64,000 nucleotides of DNA from JAGNRR01 sp965230665 (GCA_965230665.1 CBDDLM010000004.1:3038001-3102000), one strand, 5' to 3'; numbered from the stretch's first letter, positions 1 through 10,320 are shown. Made by a program: numbers and translations. Notes: generated by a model not told the origin, from the letters alone.

Positions 1-1403
1 GATATCTTAGCGTGACTAAAGGCGCAAAAAGAATCTACCTCATGATAATAAAGCAATCCACGCGTTGTAAACATGAAATCATAACCTTCCGTCCAAACAC
101 CTCTTACATACAAAACTTTTTGACCAAGATATTTTTTCTCATTATTGATGAGCTCAAAATGTGAGGATAGGGAAGTGTAGGGTGTTATGTTTCCAACCTT
201 TTTTTCTTTACTATAGAAAAAGTACTTTGACGCAATCTGATGATTTTGCTGAAAAATTATGGGCAAAGTATCTGCTCTATTTTCTAAGTTAGCTACCCAT
301 TCCTTATTTCCATGGAATTCATTCAGTTTAGTAAAAGAATGCGAGTCTCTCGGAAGTAGATCAAAGGTAAGAAAGATTCTCAGGGTGGCTGCTAATAAAA
401 TAGATAAAGGAAAGGAGTAATAGATCCACTTTTTTAATCTGTCATTATTTTCTGCAATTTGATAGCCTAGGATAATGAGTGGAATGATCAGTGCGACTAA
501 CCAGTTTGCTTCGATCCTATTTCTAAAACTTAGCAAGAAGAAGAAACCAATAATTCCAATTAATATGTATTTAAGCCCTCTTTGTTGTCTTGTTTTTGTC
601 TTAAGGAGAAGGCTGTTTGGGAGTAGCAAAAGTCCTATAAAGGGCCCTGTAATGAGCACTAGGTTTAAAATAAAATGTAAGGGGTAATACCAATGATACC
701 CTTGTCTTTCACGTTCATTTAGATGGAATGAGATTGTAATAAAGTCATGATCCCAAAGCCAAATAATATGAGGCAGAAGAAATAAAACACTTAAGATGCC
801 AACAAGATACAAGGATAATCGTTTGAATAAATCAAGGTTTGCAAGCAGTAGAGATCCTATAACAACTATACCATGATATTTACTATATATAATTAAGGCA
901 AGAGCTATAGCAAGTAGGATGCCGTTCGTAAAAGAGTTTTTTAGAGCATAACGGTCAAAAAGATAAATGAGCAAGACCGTAAAAAGTAAATAAGGAATAT
1001 CTGGGACGGCCCAAAAACCAGAAACGTGCATGACTACAAAAGATGAAACGATTGTAATAAAAAGCAATGGATCTTTTGGCTTAGTTAGGCGTTCTATTAT
1101 TACAAGAGTCAGTATATGTGCAATAAAGTAGAATAGTCTAACGCCTAATTCGTTTTGCAATATCCAATAGCCTATTTTACTTAGGAACGGGATTAAAGGA
1201 GGAGTGTGATAACTTCCCCAATCTAAGAACTGTCCGCAAACCCAATAATATGCTTCATCGTCAGCGAGCTCCATGTGATAGGCCTGTAATACACCTAGTA
1301 CACCCCAAACGATATAGAATATTGTGATTGGTTTCTTCAAATCTCTTACGAATATAATAAAAGCCCAATGGAACTTTGCTAAAGACTTAAGGGGTACTGC
1401 CAA
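1..1403 (-). CDS. GT39-like membrane glycosyltransferase, partial
   Basis: The frame stays open from about 1403 to the left window edge, so the C-terminus is missing. The visible part (about 467 residues) has many hydrophobic segments. Near the N-terminus it carries an acidic loop ADDEAYYWV followed by DWGSYHTPP, which is the layout of the first periplasmic loop of ArnT/PMT-type (GT39) enzymes that use polyprenyl-phosphate sugars. It follows the CNNM/CBS gene on the same strand by about 20 bp and probably shares its transcript. The start is uncertain: no ATG precedes the first membrane segment, and a TTG at 1401-1403 is the best candidate. The acceptor cannot be deduced. Confidence 0.75.
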   Translation of the reverse strand, partial: MAVPLKSLAKFHWAFIIFVRDLKKPITIFYIVWGVLGVLQAYHMELADDEAYYWVCGQFLDWGSYHTPPLIPFLSKIGYWILQNELGVRLFYFIAHILTLVIIERLTKPKDPLLFITIVSSFVVMHVSGFWAVPDIPYLLFTVLLIYLFDRYALKNSFTNGILLAIALALIIYSKYHGIVVIGSLLLANLDLFKRLSLYLVGILSVLFLLPHIIWLWDHDFITISFHLNERERQGYHWYYPLHFILNLVLITGPFIGLLLLPNSLLLKTKTRQQRGLKYILIGIIGFFFLLSFRNRIEANWLVALIIPLIILGYQIAENNDRLKKWIYYSFPLSILLAATLRIFLTFDLLPRDSHSFTKLNEFHGNKEWVANLENRADTLPIIFQQNHQIASKYFFYSKEKKVGNITPYTSLSSHFELINNEKKYLGQKVLYVRGVWTEGYDFMFTTRGLLYYHEVDSFCAFSHAKI

Positions 1404-1423
1404 GGGAGCGTGGCAGTAATTTT

Positions 1424-2497
1424 TTACTCAATTAATCCCAGCTTCTTAGCACGTGCTTCCCATTTCTGACGAGCAAATTTTTGAGGATCAGTAATTGCAT
1501 CAGTTTCATCTACTATTTCAAAACCAAATAGGGTTTCTATAATATCTTCTAAGGTTACGAGACCCATTACTCCACCATACTCATCTACTACAATAGCCAT
1601 GTGTTCTTGACGATCATTCAAGGTTTCAAATACCTTTCGCAAGGTCATAGAGCCTGGAACAAAAGCAACCTCTCTACCAATACTACTCAATGGAGCATTT
1701 TCATCTCCCTCTAGTAGGTGTTGTAACAAATGATCTTTCAACAAAATGCTTGTGACTTCATCTTTTGTCTCCTTGTACAAAGGAATTCTTGAGAACGAGC
1801 GAATTTTATTTTTTTTATAAAAATCTCTTAGGCTAAGTGACTCTTCTGCCATTACCATTACAGTTCGAGGTGTCATGATATCACGTGCGGCTAATTCATC
1901 AAACTGTAATAAATTTTTAATCAGTTTGTGATCCTCGTCTGAAAGGTCTCCGCTTTCACTAACTACATCGACCATAGCACTAAAATCTTGTTTACTAAAC
2001 ACGCTTTTTTTCTTGTCTTTTTTTAGGAACCCTGTAATCTTAGAACTCACCCAAATGAAAGGGTGTAGAACCCAAGAAAGCATGCGCAAGGACTTAGCAG
2101 TAAACGGAGCTAATGTTTTCCAATTATTCGCACCAATTGTTTTGGGTATAATTTCTGATAAGAAAAGAATTGCTAATGTCATAATTGTGGCAACGATAGA
2201 TTCATAAGCAATTTCAAAACCAAACAAATCAAGTTTTGAAGTGCCGAAAAGCTTGCCCGCCTGTGCTCCAACACCTATGGCACCTACTGTATGTGCAATT
2301 GTGTTGAGTGTTAGAATAGCAGACAAAGGTTTGTCAATGTCTTTTTTAAGAGATGCCAACAGAGTGCCTAAGGCAGGTGCTTCCTGCTCTTTACGTTTAA
2401 TATAGGAAGGTGTTACTGACAACAGAACGGCTTCCCAAACAGAGCACAAAAAAGAAAAAACAATTGAAAGAAGAAAAAAACTAATTAAAATGGTCAT
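1424..2497 (-). CDS. CNNM/CBS-domain membrane protein (hemolysin C/CorC-like)
   Basis: This 357-residue protein has an N-terminal CNNM-type membrane domain (roughly residues 1-170, four hydrophobic segments, with a conserved-looking SEIIPKTIG stretch). Two CBS motifs follow at about 205-330 (DIMTPRT near the start, VVDEYGGVMGLVTLEDIIE near the end). Family members are linked to magnesium or other cation transport. The C-terminal CorC_HlyC domain is absent, so this is the short form. A TAcaTTTG box at 2510-2517 lies just upstream of the ATG, so the gene may have its own promoter besides read-through from the ribBA group. Confidence 0.85.
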   Translation of the reverse strand: MTILISFFLLSIVFSFLCSVWEAVLLSVTPSYIKRKEQEAPALGTLLASLKKDIDKPLSAILTLNTIAHTVGAIGVGAQAGKLFGTSKLDLFGFEIAYESIVATIMTLAILFLSEIIPKTIGANNWKTLAPFTAKSLRMLSWVLHPFIWVSSKITGFLKKDKKKSVFSKQDFSAMVDVVSESGDLSDEDHKLIKNLLQFDELAARDIMTPRTVMVMAEESLSLRDFYKKNKIRSFSRIPLYKETKDEVTSILLKDHLLQHLLEGDENAPLSSIGREVAFVPGSMTLRKVFETLNDRQEHMAIVVDEYGGVMGLVTLEDIIETLFGFEIVDETDAITDPQKFARQKWEARAKKLGLIE

Positions 2498-2528
2498 ACG
2501 ATGTTATTCCAAATGTACAAATAGATTG

Positions 2529-3110
2529 TTATGAGTTAATCACTAAGTTACTCACCCTTTGTTTTAAATTAGGTAGGACTTCCTCCTTGAACCAAGGATT
2601 TTTTTTCTGCCAGATATTGTTGCGAGGGGAAGGGTGGGGAAGCACAAAGAAATCTGGCAAATATTCTTTATAGTTTCTAACAGTTTCCGTTAGATTTTTT
2701 TTGCACGATTTTCTTAAATAATGTTTCTGTGCATATTGGCCAATCAGTAAGGTTAATTTGATATTTGGAAGTCCATTTCTTAGCGGTTCATGCCAAAGAG
2801 GAGCACATTCCTTCCGCGGAGGGAGATCGCCATTTTTTCCAGTACCAGGATAACAAAATCCCATAGGAACAATAGCAAAAAATTGAGGGGAGTAGAATAA
2901 GTCATCTGATACATCAAGCCATTTTCTTAGGTTAACTCCACTGGGGTCGTTCCAAGGAATACCCGAATTATGTACTCGTATACCCGGAGCTTGTCCGACA
3001 ACAAGTATCTTACTTTTGGAATGTGCGCTTAAAACAGGACGACAGCCTAATGGGAGTTTGTCTTCACAAACTCTGCAAGATTTTATTTCTTGAAGTAGGT
3101 CAGCTAACAT
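2529..3110 (-). CDS. uracil-DNA glycosylase family protein
   Basis: This 193-residue protein belongs to the uracil-DNA glycosylase superfamily (COG1573-like). Visible motifs are the N-terminal Cys cluster (CRVC), the active-site segment GQAPG at about residue 39, and the C-terminal HPSPRN motif typical of the DNA-reading loop. Such enzymes remove uracil or related lesions from DNA. Its ATG abuts the ribBA stop codon with no spacing, which implies translational coupling. Substrate range is not deducible: this branch often has broader or altered specificity than Ung. Confidence 0.8.
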   Translation of the reverse strand: MLADLLQEIKSCRVCEDKLPLGCRPVLSAHSKSKILVVGQAPGIRVHNSGIPWNDPSGVNLRKWLDVSDDLFYSPQFFAIVPMGFCYPGTGKNGDLPPRKECAPLWHEPLRNGLPNIKLTLLIGQYAQKHYLRKSCKKNLTETVRNYKEYLPDFFVLPHPSPRNNIWQKKNPWFKEEVLPNLKQRVSNLVINS

Positions 3111-4328
3111 TTACTTCAAAATGTTGTGACCTAGTTTGTCCCGTTTAGTGGTCAGATATTTTTCGTTATGCGTATTAGGAGTTATTTCAATAGGTACAGT
3201 ATCTACTATTTGTAATCCGTAGCCTAGCAAACCAGCACGTTTTTTAGGATTGTTTGAAATTAATCTAATTTGAGAGATGTTTAGACGTCTTAAAATCTGA
3301 GCACCCACGCCATAGTCACGAGCATCCATTTCAAAGCCAAGTTTGAGATTAGCCTCTACGGTATCCAGCCCTTCTTCTTGAAGTTTATACGCCTTAAGTT
3401 TATTAAGCAGTCCAATGCCGCGCCCCTCCTGGTTCATGTATAGTACAACTCCCTTACCTTCTTGCTCTACAATTTCCATGGCGGCGTTAAGTTGTTCACC
3501 GCAGTCGCATCTCATGGAGTGTAAAATATCTCCTGTAAAACATGAGCTATGTACTCGTACCAAAACAGGCTCATCTTTTTTCCAAGAGCCTTTGACGAGT
3601 GCATGGTGCAGTTCATTTGTTTTAGTATCTTCAAAAGTGACTAACTCAAATTCACCGTATCGCGTTGGCATTTTCACTCTAATCTCTTCTTTTACATAAT
3701 CTTCTTGAGCCATTCTGTAGTTTATTAAATCTTGTATAGATATAATTTTCAAGTCTAATTTTTTAGAAATATCCATCAGTTCGGGTAGGCGTGCCATGGT
3801 GCCGTCTTCATTCATGATCTCGACAATAACACCAGCTGGTTCATAACCCGCTAGTCTTGCCAAATCAACCGCCGCCTCCGTATGACCAGCTCTACGCAAT
3901 ACACCACCTTTACGAGCCCGTAAAGGGAATATATGTCCTGGGCGTCCTAAATCTTCAGGTTTGGTTTTAGGGTCAATGAGTGCCTGTACTGTTTTTGCTC
4001 TATCTTGCGCTGAAATTCCAGTCGTACAACCATGGCCTATTAAATCTACCGAAACGGTAAAAGCCGTTTTATGAGAATCAGTATTCTTATTTTCAGCAAC
4101 CATATTATCCAACTGTAATTCATTGCAGCGATCTTCCAGCAAGGGAGCACAGATAAGCCCACGTCCTTCACGGGCCATGAAATTGATTACCTCAGGAGTA
4201 GCCATTCGAGCAGCACATAAGAAATCACCTTCATTTTCACGATCTTCATCGTCTACTACAATAATTAGCTTTCCATTCTTTACATCTTCAATCGCTTCAT
4301 CGATTGAATGAAAAATTCCTTCTTTCAT
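3111..4328 (-). CDS. ribBA: bifunctional 3,4-DHBP synthase / GTP cyclohydrolase II
   Basis: This enzyme supplies both precursors of riboflavin: 3,4-dihydroxy-2-butanone 4-phosphate from ribulose 5-phosphate, and the pyrimidine precursor from GTP. The N-terminal half shows the RibB acidic loop DDEDRENEGDF and GHTEAAVDLARLAG. The C-terminal half shows the RibA zinc triad in CFTGDILHSMRCDCGEQ and GRGIGLLNK. The ATG at 4328 is preferred over an upstream start at 4358, because a TAtcTTTG box at 4335-4342 ends six bases before it. The longer start would lie upstream of that promoter. Confidence 0.96.
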   Translation of the reverse strand: MKEGIFHSIDEAIEDVKNGKLIIVVDDEDRENEGDFLCAARMATPEVINFMAREGRGLICAPLLEDRCNELQLDNMVAENKNTDSHKTAFTVSVDLIGHGCTTGISAQDRAKTVQALIDPKTKPEDLGRPGHIFPLRARKGGVLRRAGHTEAAVDLARLAGYEPAGVIVEIMNEDGTMARLPELMDISKKLDLKIISIQDLINYRMAQEDYVKEEIRVKMPTRYGEFELVTFEDTKTNELHHALVKGSWKKDEPVLVRVHSSCFTGDILHSMRCDCGEQLNAAMEIVEQEGKGVVLYMNQEGRGIGLLNKLKAYKLQEEGLDTVEANLKLGFEMDARDYGVGAQILRRLNISQIRLISNNPKKRAGLLGYGLQIVDTVPIEITPNTHNEKYLTTKRDKLGHNILK

Positions 4329-4334
4329 TATATG

Positions 4335-4342
4335 CAAAGATA
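4335..4342 (-). promoter_or_regulatory. -7 box (TATCTTTG) of ribBA
   Basis: The minus strand reads TATCTTTG, a match to the Bacteroidota TAnnTTTG box, with the ribBA ATG six bases downstream. The inferred transcript would start at or next to the start codon, so it is leaderless or nearly so. The -33 element is not clear. Confidence 0.55.
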
Positions 4343-4388
4343 GAATCGAATAGGGCAATTAGCACTTTTTGTTGAAAAGCTTAACAGT

Positions 4389-6584
4389 CTATTCCTTTTT
4401 GATAAACTTACCATTTGCACGTAAGTCATTAGCAAATACAACTTCGATAAAATAAAGTCCACTATTCAAGGAAGCTGTAGATATACTTTCATTTACGCTA
4501 GATGAAGTATTATTTTTCACAATTGTACGGCCCGATAGGTCATAGATCCTGTAAGACTCAATTGTTTGAATATCAGCTGGTGTTTTAATCCATAATTCAT
4601 TTTGGGTCGGATTAGGGAAAATTTTGATAGGAACAGTATTTTTAACCAAGTTGCTCGTATTCGTTGAAACATTCAGGTTAAAAAGTCTAAGGCCTCCATT
4701 TTGATTACCAATAATCAATTCTGGACGTTTATCTCCATCTAAGTCTCCTAAAGCGGGAACAGCTCGAGAGGCGGTTTGGATATTAGCTAAATTAGAATCA
4801 ATCCGATTCCAGTTTGAGTATTGATTTAAAAAGTTATCATAGCGCTCTATAGTTCCGTCCGTTGTCCCGACAAAAAGATATTGATTACTCGTCGTGTCTA
4901 TGGGGCCAATATAAGGCACACCATAGCTAAAAAATGAAAACTGACTACCCGTTTTAAGGTTACTGATTGCACTATCAATGCGTTTAAATTCTTTCAAGGT
5001 AGTTGCACTAGTATCTTCAAATAGCCAAAGTGTTCCTATTTCACATCCGATGAGGAGATCCGTTTTCCCATCACTATTAAAATCATAAATTACTGGAAAG
5101 CTATATTTGCCCACATCAATGCCAGGGATGCTGTCTGTTTGCCAGTTAAAATTTGCTTGAACTGTATTTGAGGCAGCGGTATTATTAAATACAGCAATAT
5201 GACCAGAGTCGTTACCTAAAACTAAATCATCAATTCCATCACCCGTAATGTCACCAAAGGCAGGATAGATACCTTGGTAATTCCTACTAGAAAGATTTAG
5301 AAAGTCTCTCGTAACAAGTTCAAAAGAGATATTGCCTGGTGTACTTGTATTTCGATAGTAAGACATTTGACTTACTCTAGAATTGGTTATGGAGTTGAAA
5401 TACCCTTCACCACCAATAAATAGATCGACTTTTCCGTCCTTATCATAGTCGAACAGGGTGGGGTGACTATTACGGCCTACATCAATCATATCTTTTATAA
5501 ATGCGCTATCGTTTCGCCAAACCAAATTTGGTGCTGCAGTAGTGCCGGTATTTTCATAAACGGCCATGGCATTATAATTGGCTGTACTAATGTTATCGGT
5601 ATGCGGTGTAAAAATCAAGTCATTATCATTATCATTGTCAATATCTAAATAAAAAGGAGCTGGCCAGGTATGTAATTCAAGTTGATGGCCACCTGCATCA
5701 AACAAGGTGTCTTGTGAAGTGAATTGCGTTGCAGCAAGTGACCCGCCATTAATCAATATTTGAGCATCGTTAAAAGAGATGTTGCCGCCAATCATATCAG
5801 GTAATCCATCAGCATTGTAATCAATAGACAAAATACAATTCCCGCTGTGTCGCTGTTTTTTGTTACTTGATGTCCCCCCTTTGCAGCTTGCACCTAAGAC
5901 ATGCGTTCTGTCGAATGTTTGGTACATTTTTCCATAACATGGGTCCCCTTGAATAATTCGAATGCTATCGCAAGGGAGTCCATTTTCCTCACGCATATTT
6001 TTGTACCATGGGCAATAAGAACCCAGAACGTCAAATGAGGCAAAGTCGAGATCACCATCGCCATCGAGATCGGCTACAATTGGTATATCATTAGGTTGTA
6101 CATAGGCATTTACAGGTCCAAAGGCCCCAGGGTAAAATAATTCCTGATAAAAGGTAAAGCTTAATTCATTATTTGAATTGTAACTTCCTCTATAAACACT
6201 AAAACCAGCCTGTCCTTTATGAATGAGGTCAGGAATATTGTCGCAGTTATAGTCAATTAACTTCAAATAGTATTTAATCTCTGGAAAGTTCTTAGCATAC
6301 TTCGGTTGGTACATATATTTTTCTTCACCAGGGTTTCCAATATTGATGAACGTTTTTAAGGTATTGGTATTGTTATCATAAATTGTAATGTCGTTTTTGC
6401 CATCATTATTTAGATCCGCATGATTGGGTTGGGTTGAATTCATTCCTCCACAAAATGGGCTTAAAAGTGAATACCCGTTTTCATTTACTTGTGCGCTGAA
6501 CAGTTCTACAAATGAGAATGTCTGCGAAAATGAGTTAATCGATAGGAACGTCAGAAGAAAGATTGAATATATTGATTTCACCAT
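4389..6584 (-). CDS. secreted FG-GAP/VCBS repeat protein with T9SS sorting domain
   Basis: This 731-residue protein has a signal peptide (about residues 1-20) and then many repeats of the DxDxDGxxD calcium-loop type (for example DLNNDGKNDI, DLDGDGDLDF, DYDKDGKVDLF, DLDGDKRPELI). These are characteristic of FG-GAP/VCBS beta-propeller blades. The last 80 or so residues form a type A sorting domain (FPNPTQNEL, IYDLSGR, GLYFIEV), which directs export by the type IX system and surface attachment or release. It is a close paralogue of the next gene to the right. The ligand is unknown; such proteins are often adhesins or carbohydrate-associated surface proteins. Confidence 0.88.
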   Translation of the reverse strand: MVKSIYSIFLLTFLSINSFSQTFSFVELFSAQVNENGYSLLSPFCGGMNSTQPNHADLNNDGKNDITIYDNNTNTLKTFINIGNPGEEKYMYQPKYAKNFPEIKYYLKLIDYNCDNIPDLIHKGQAGFSVYRGSYNSNNELSFTFYQELFYPGAFGPVNAYVQPNDIPIVADLDGDGDLDFASFDVLGSYCPWYKNMREENGLPCDSIRIIQGDPCYGKMYQTFDRTHVLGASCKGGTSSNKKQRHSGNCILSIDYNADGLPDMIGGNISFNDAQILINGGSLAATQFTSQDTLFDAGGHQLELHTWPAPFYLDIDNDNDNDLIFTPHTDNISTANYNAMAVYENTGTTAAPNLVWRNDSAFIKDMIDVGRNSHPTLFDYDKDGKVDLFIGGEGYFNSITNSRVSQMSYYRNTSTPGNISFELVTRDFLNLSSRNYQGIYPAFGDITGDGIDDLVLGNDSGHIAVFNNTAASNTVQANFNWQTDSIPGIDVGKYSFPVIYDFNSDGKTDLLIGCEIGTLWLFEDTSATTLKEFKRIDSAISNLKTGSQFSFFSYGVPYIGPIDTTSNQYLFVGTTDGTIERYDNFLNQYSNWNRIDSNLANIQTASRAVPALGDLDGDKRPELIIGNQNGGLRLFNLNVSTNTSNLVKNTVPIKIFPNPTQNELWIKTPADIQTIESYRIYDLSGRTIVKNNTSSSVNESISTASLNSGLYFIEVVFANDLRANGKFIKKE

Positions 6585-6741
6585 ATAAAAATACTACTAT
6601 TAAGTTTATTGAAAGTATTGAGGATGTCAAATTTTATGTGCAATGCGCATCTCCATCAGGCTATTTTTTTAGTCTTAGATATTATCGCGCTATAGTTTGT
6701 TGTACTAGTTAAACGTTTAAGTCTACTTTTTACCAGAAACA

Positions 6742-8961
6742 TTATTCGGATTTTATGAATTTCCCTTTTCCAATACTGTTATTTTCAAAAACGGTTTCTA
6801 TAAAGTACAACCCATCACTTAAATTGCCGATGTAGATGCCTTCATTGTTTGAAATACGTTTAATCTTTTCTTGAACGACGCGTCCAGAGATATCAAGGAT
6901 GCGATATTGTTTTACGAAAGAGCCAGAAGTGGACATTTTTATCCGTATTTCAGAACTGGATGGATTAGGGTACAATCTAATGGCATTATCGGATTTAGTA
7001 ATATTTGTTGTACCAACACTCGTATTTCTAACGAATTGGTATAGTTGTAAGCCTCCATTTTGGTTGCCCAAAAGAAGTTCAGGTCTTTGATCACCATCAA
7101 GGTCAGCTATTGCTGGAGCAGCACTATTGGCAGTATGTAATTGTGCCATATTAGAATCTATCCGAGTCCAATTGGAGTAGTTATTCGTAAAGTTGTCATA
7201 ACGCTCTATATCTCCGGTTGTGGTTCCTACTAACAGATATTTTTTATTAGTACTATCAACCGATCCAATAAATGGAACGCCATAGGAGAAATAATCAAAG
7301 ACACTGCCTACTTTAATATTACCTGCTGCGCTGTCTATCCGTTTTAATTCCTTGACGGTTGTCATGCTTGTATCTACATAAAGCCATATGGTTCCAAGTT
7401 CACAACCGACTAAAAGGTCCGTCTTGCCATCATTATTAAAGTCATACACAACTGGATAACTGTATGCACCTACATCAATGCCAGGAATACTATCTGTTTG
7501 CCATACGAAGTTTGGTGTACTACTATTATTGGGAGCATTGTTTTTGAATAGGACTAGGCTGCCTTCCTCATTGCCAAGAATTAAATCTTCAATGCCATCG
7601 CCAGTAAGATCTCCAAAGGTCGGGTGTATACCGTTATAGTTACGGCTTGAAATGTTTAGAAAATCTCTAGTAATAAGTTCAAAAGAGACATTGCCAGGGG
7701 TGCTGGTATTACGGTAATAGGCAATTTGACTTATTCGTTGTTGTGTGTTGGTATTGAAATATCCCGAGCCACCTACGAATAAATCAACTTTGCCATCCTT
7801 GTCATAATCGAATAAGGTAGGGTAGCTATTACGTCCTACATCGATCATACTTGTAACAAAAGCACTGTCATTTCTCCAAATAAAGTTGGGTGAAGCTGTG
7901 GTACCTATGTTTTCATAGACGGCCATCACATTATAATTCGCTGTGCTAATATTATCAATATGAGGAGTGAATACTAAATCCTTGTCATTGTCGTTATCAA
8001 TGTCAAAATAGAAGGGGGCAACCCAAGAAAAGATCTCAAGTTGATGGCCATCCAAATCAAAAAGAGTGTCTTGACTTGAAAAGTAGGTATTACTCGTGGA
8101 GCCCGTATTCATTAGAATTTGGGCATCATTAAATGAAATATTCCCAATGATTAGGTCATTTAAACCACTACCATTGATATCCATTGAAAGTAAACAATTG
8201 CCGGCGTGCCTATATTTTTTATTGCTTCCACTAATTCCTTTACATACTTGGTTGAGGTTATGTGTACGATACAAGACGGGCTGAGTCATGCTTCCCAAAC
8301 AAGGGTCCTCCAGAATAATTCTAATTGAATCGCATGGAAGATTATCTTCAATTCTTAGATTTCTGTAATAGTAGAGAAAGCCTCCTCCAGAAGTGAACGA
8401 AGCAAAATCGGTATCTCCATCACCATCTAAATCTTTAATAATTGGAATATCAGTACCTCGAACATAGGCGTTCTCTGGTCCTTGAGCACCTGGGTACCAT
8501 AATTCCTTGTAATGTGTGAAAGCAAGTTCGTTGTTAGCGTTATAGTAACCGATGTTCACATTAATACCAGCAGACCCTCTATGAAATAAATCAGGAATAC
8601 TGTCACAGTTGTAATCGATTAGTTTGAGATAACCTTTAATCTTAGGGAAGTTATCTACGTATTTCGGAGTGTAACGGTACTTTTCTTCTCCTGATAGACC
8701 AACATTGATAAATGTTTTAATGGTTTCAGTATTTTGGTCATAAATAACGAGGTCATTTTTACCATCATTGTTAAGATCAGCATGAGTGGGTTGTGTAGAG
8801 TTAATACCACCACAAAAGGGGTTTAACAAGGATTGACTATTTTCCGAGACCTGTGTTTGTAAAAGCTCTTTGAAAATAATTTTAGGTGATACTTGTGCTA
8901 TGCTTGATCTAGAGCAAAACAAAAGTATGACTACGACAAGACAATAGGATTTTTTGTTCAT
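6742..8961 (-). CDS. secreted FG-GAP/VCBS repeat protein with T9SS sorting domain (paralogue)
   Basis: This 739-residue protein shares layout and long stretches of sequence with the 4389-6584 product: the CGG(I/M)NSTQP opening, the same order of DxDxDG loops, and matching segments such as DSIPGIDVG. It has a signal peptide and a C-terminal type A sorting domain (YPNPSSSEIRI, ILDISGRVV, GLYFIETVF). The two genes are separated by about 157 bp in the same orientation, so they arose by tandem duplication. No enzymatic domain is visible. A shared binding or adhesion role at the cell surface is inference. Confidence 0.88.
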   Translation of the reverse strand: MNKKSYCLVVVILLFCSRSSIAQVSPKIIFKELLQTQVSENSQSLLNPFCGGINSTQPTHADLNNDGKNDLVIYDQNTETIKTFINVGLSGEEKYRYTPKYVDNFPKIKGYLKLIDYNCDSIPDLFHRGSAGINVNIGYYNANNELAFTHYKELWYPGAQGPENAYVRGTDIPIIKDLDGDGDTDFASFTSGGGFLYYYRNLRIEDNLPCDSIRIILEDPCLGSMTQPVLYRTHNLNQVCKGISGSNKKYRHAGNCLLSMDINGSGLNDLIIGNISFNDAQILMNTGSTSNTYFSSQDTLFDLDGHQLEIFSWVAPFYFDIDNDNDKDLVFTPHIDNISTANYNVMAVYENIGTTASPNFIWRNDSAFVTSMIDVGRNSYPTLFDYDKDGKVDLFVGGSGYFNTNTQQRISQIAYYRNTSTPGNVSFELITRDFLNISSRNYNGIHPTFGDLTGDGIEDLILGNEEGSLVLFKNNAPNNSSTPNFVWQTDSIPGIDVGAYSYPVVYDFNNDGKTDLLVGCELGTIWLYVDTSMTTVKELKRIDSAAGNIKVGSVFDYFSYGVPFIGSVDSTNKKYLLVGTTTGDIERYDNFTNNYSNWTRIDSNMAQLHTANSAAPAIADLDGDQRPELLLGNQNGGLQLYQFVRNTSVGTTNITKSDNAIRLYPNPSSSEIRIKMSTSGSFVKQYRILDISGRVVQEKIKRISNNEGIYIGNLSDGLYFIETVFENNSIGKGKFIKSE

Positions 8962-9054
8962 AATAGTATAATTAAATAAGGGCTGGCAAGCATTTCCTTA
9001 TACATGTAGCGTAACCCTTTATAAATTAGACGTCCCGAAATAGGGCTTCGTTGG

Positions 9055-10320
9055 TCACTTTAGGACAAATTTCATCGTAGTTTTAGTCTTCTGCGTAAGC
9101 AGGACATCTCGATTTTCAATAAATTCTTGTTCACAACCTGCAGCGTAGTGTCTTATTGTAAGAATATCTAGACCAGCCGAATGCTTTACCTTATATTCTT
9201 CAGAAAGCTCGTTTATCAATGCTTTAATTTTTTCAGGTCTATTATCAATACAAGTTACAAATCCAATAGCTCCGTTTTGGATAATGTTCATTTTCGCTTT
9301 GTGCGCATAGAAAATACTATATAAGTTGGCCAGATTACCTTCTGTTATAAAAGACAGGTCCGAAGTAGTTAGGCTAATAAGTACTTGATTACTTTTCCAA
9401 ACCATCATGGGCGGATAGGCTATGTAATCATCAGGAGAGTGGACTTTAGTCCCAGGCAGGCTTTCATCCAGAAAACATTTAACGTAAAGTGGAATGTCCT
9501 TATTATGAAGAGGTTTTAAGGTTTTGGGATGAATGACTTGTGCGCCATAAAATGCCATTTCAATTGTTTCGCGATAACTGATCTGTTCAATGGGCTGCGT
9601 GTTGTCAAATTGTTTGGGATCCGCACTCATCAATGAGGGGACATCTTTCCAAATCGTAACACTTTCAGCATTAAGTGAAGCTGCAAAAATAGCAGCGGTG
9701 AAATCTGATCCTTCCCGGCCCAGTGTCGTAGAATTATTCTCATCAGTCGCTCCAATAAACCCTTGGGTGAGTACAAGTTTTCCTTCGTCTAATACAGGAG
9801 ACATGACTTTCTCAATCCTCTTTGCTGTAAAGGGCCAATCAACTTTAGCATCGCGATATGTGTCGTTAGTTCTTATAATATCTCTAGCATCAAACCATTG
9901 ATTATCAATATTTTGAGACTTTAAATACAAAGTCATTATAGAAGTAGATGCCAATTCTCCAATACAAACAATTTGGTCGTAAAAGTAGTTGTAACCTCGC
10001 TCCATAGGTTCCTGTAGAGTCCATTCAATTTCAGTAAAAAGTTCATCAAGTTTAGCGCTTATTTTTTCCAGATTTCCATCCAATAATTCAGTGGCGAAGT
10101 CAATGTGTTTTTGCTTTAATTCAGCGAGCTTATCAAGAGCGTCTTTTTGTTTTTCATCAAAACAGAGGTTTACAATTTCTTCGAGTGCATTGGTTGTTTT
10201 ACCCATTGCAGATATCACGATGAGCATTTTGTCCTCTCGGTTATTTTTAATAATATCTGCCACCTTTTTTGCACGTTCTACATTCTCGATAGAAGCGCCA
10301 CCAAATTTGAAAACTTTCAC
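9055..10320 (-). CDS. aspartate kinase
   Basis: This 421-residue enzyme phosphorylates aspartate, the first step toward lysine, threonine and methionine. It opens with KFGGASI (family consensus KFGGTS). The catalytic segment TTLGREGSDFTAAIFAA lies near residue 215, and ACT-like regulatory sequence follows from about 300, which predicts feedback control. The start is GTG at 10320. A TACTTTTG box ends only four bases upstream, so the message is probably leaderless. It is divergent from the acyl-CoA carboxylase gene and shares a symmetrical promoter with it. Confidence 0.93.
   Translation of the reverse strand: MKVFKFGGASIENVERAKKVADIIKNNREDKMLIVISAMGKTTNALEEIVNLCFDEKQKDALDKLAELKQKHIDFATELLDGNLEKISAKLDELFTEIEWTLQEPMERGYNYFYDQIVCIGELASTSIMTLYLKSQNIDNQWFDARDIIRTNDTYRDAKVDWPFTAKRIEKVMSPVLDEGKLVLTQGFIGATDENNSTTLGREGSDFTAAIFAASLNAESVTIWKDVPSLMSADPKQFDNTQPIEQISYRETIEMAFYGAQVIHPKTLKPLHNKDIPLYVKCFLDESLPGTKVHSPDDYIAYPPMMVWKSNQVLISLTTSDLSFITEGNLANLYSIFYAHKAKMNIIQNGAIGFVTCIDNRPEKIKALINELSEEYKVKHSAGLDILTIRHYAAGCEQEFIENRDVLLTQKTKTTMKFVLK

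Noticed and set aside
475..687. 70-residue plus-strand frame
   Set aside because: It lies antisense to the clearly coding glycosyltransferase frame and has no matching family or start signal.
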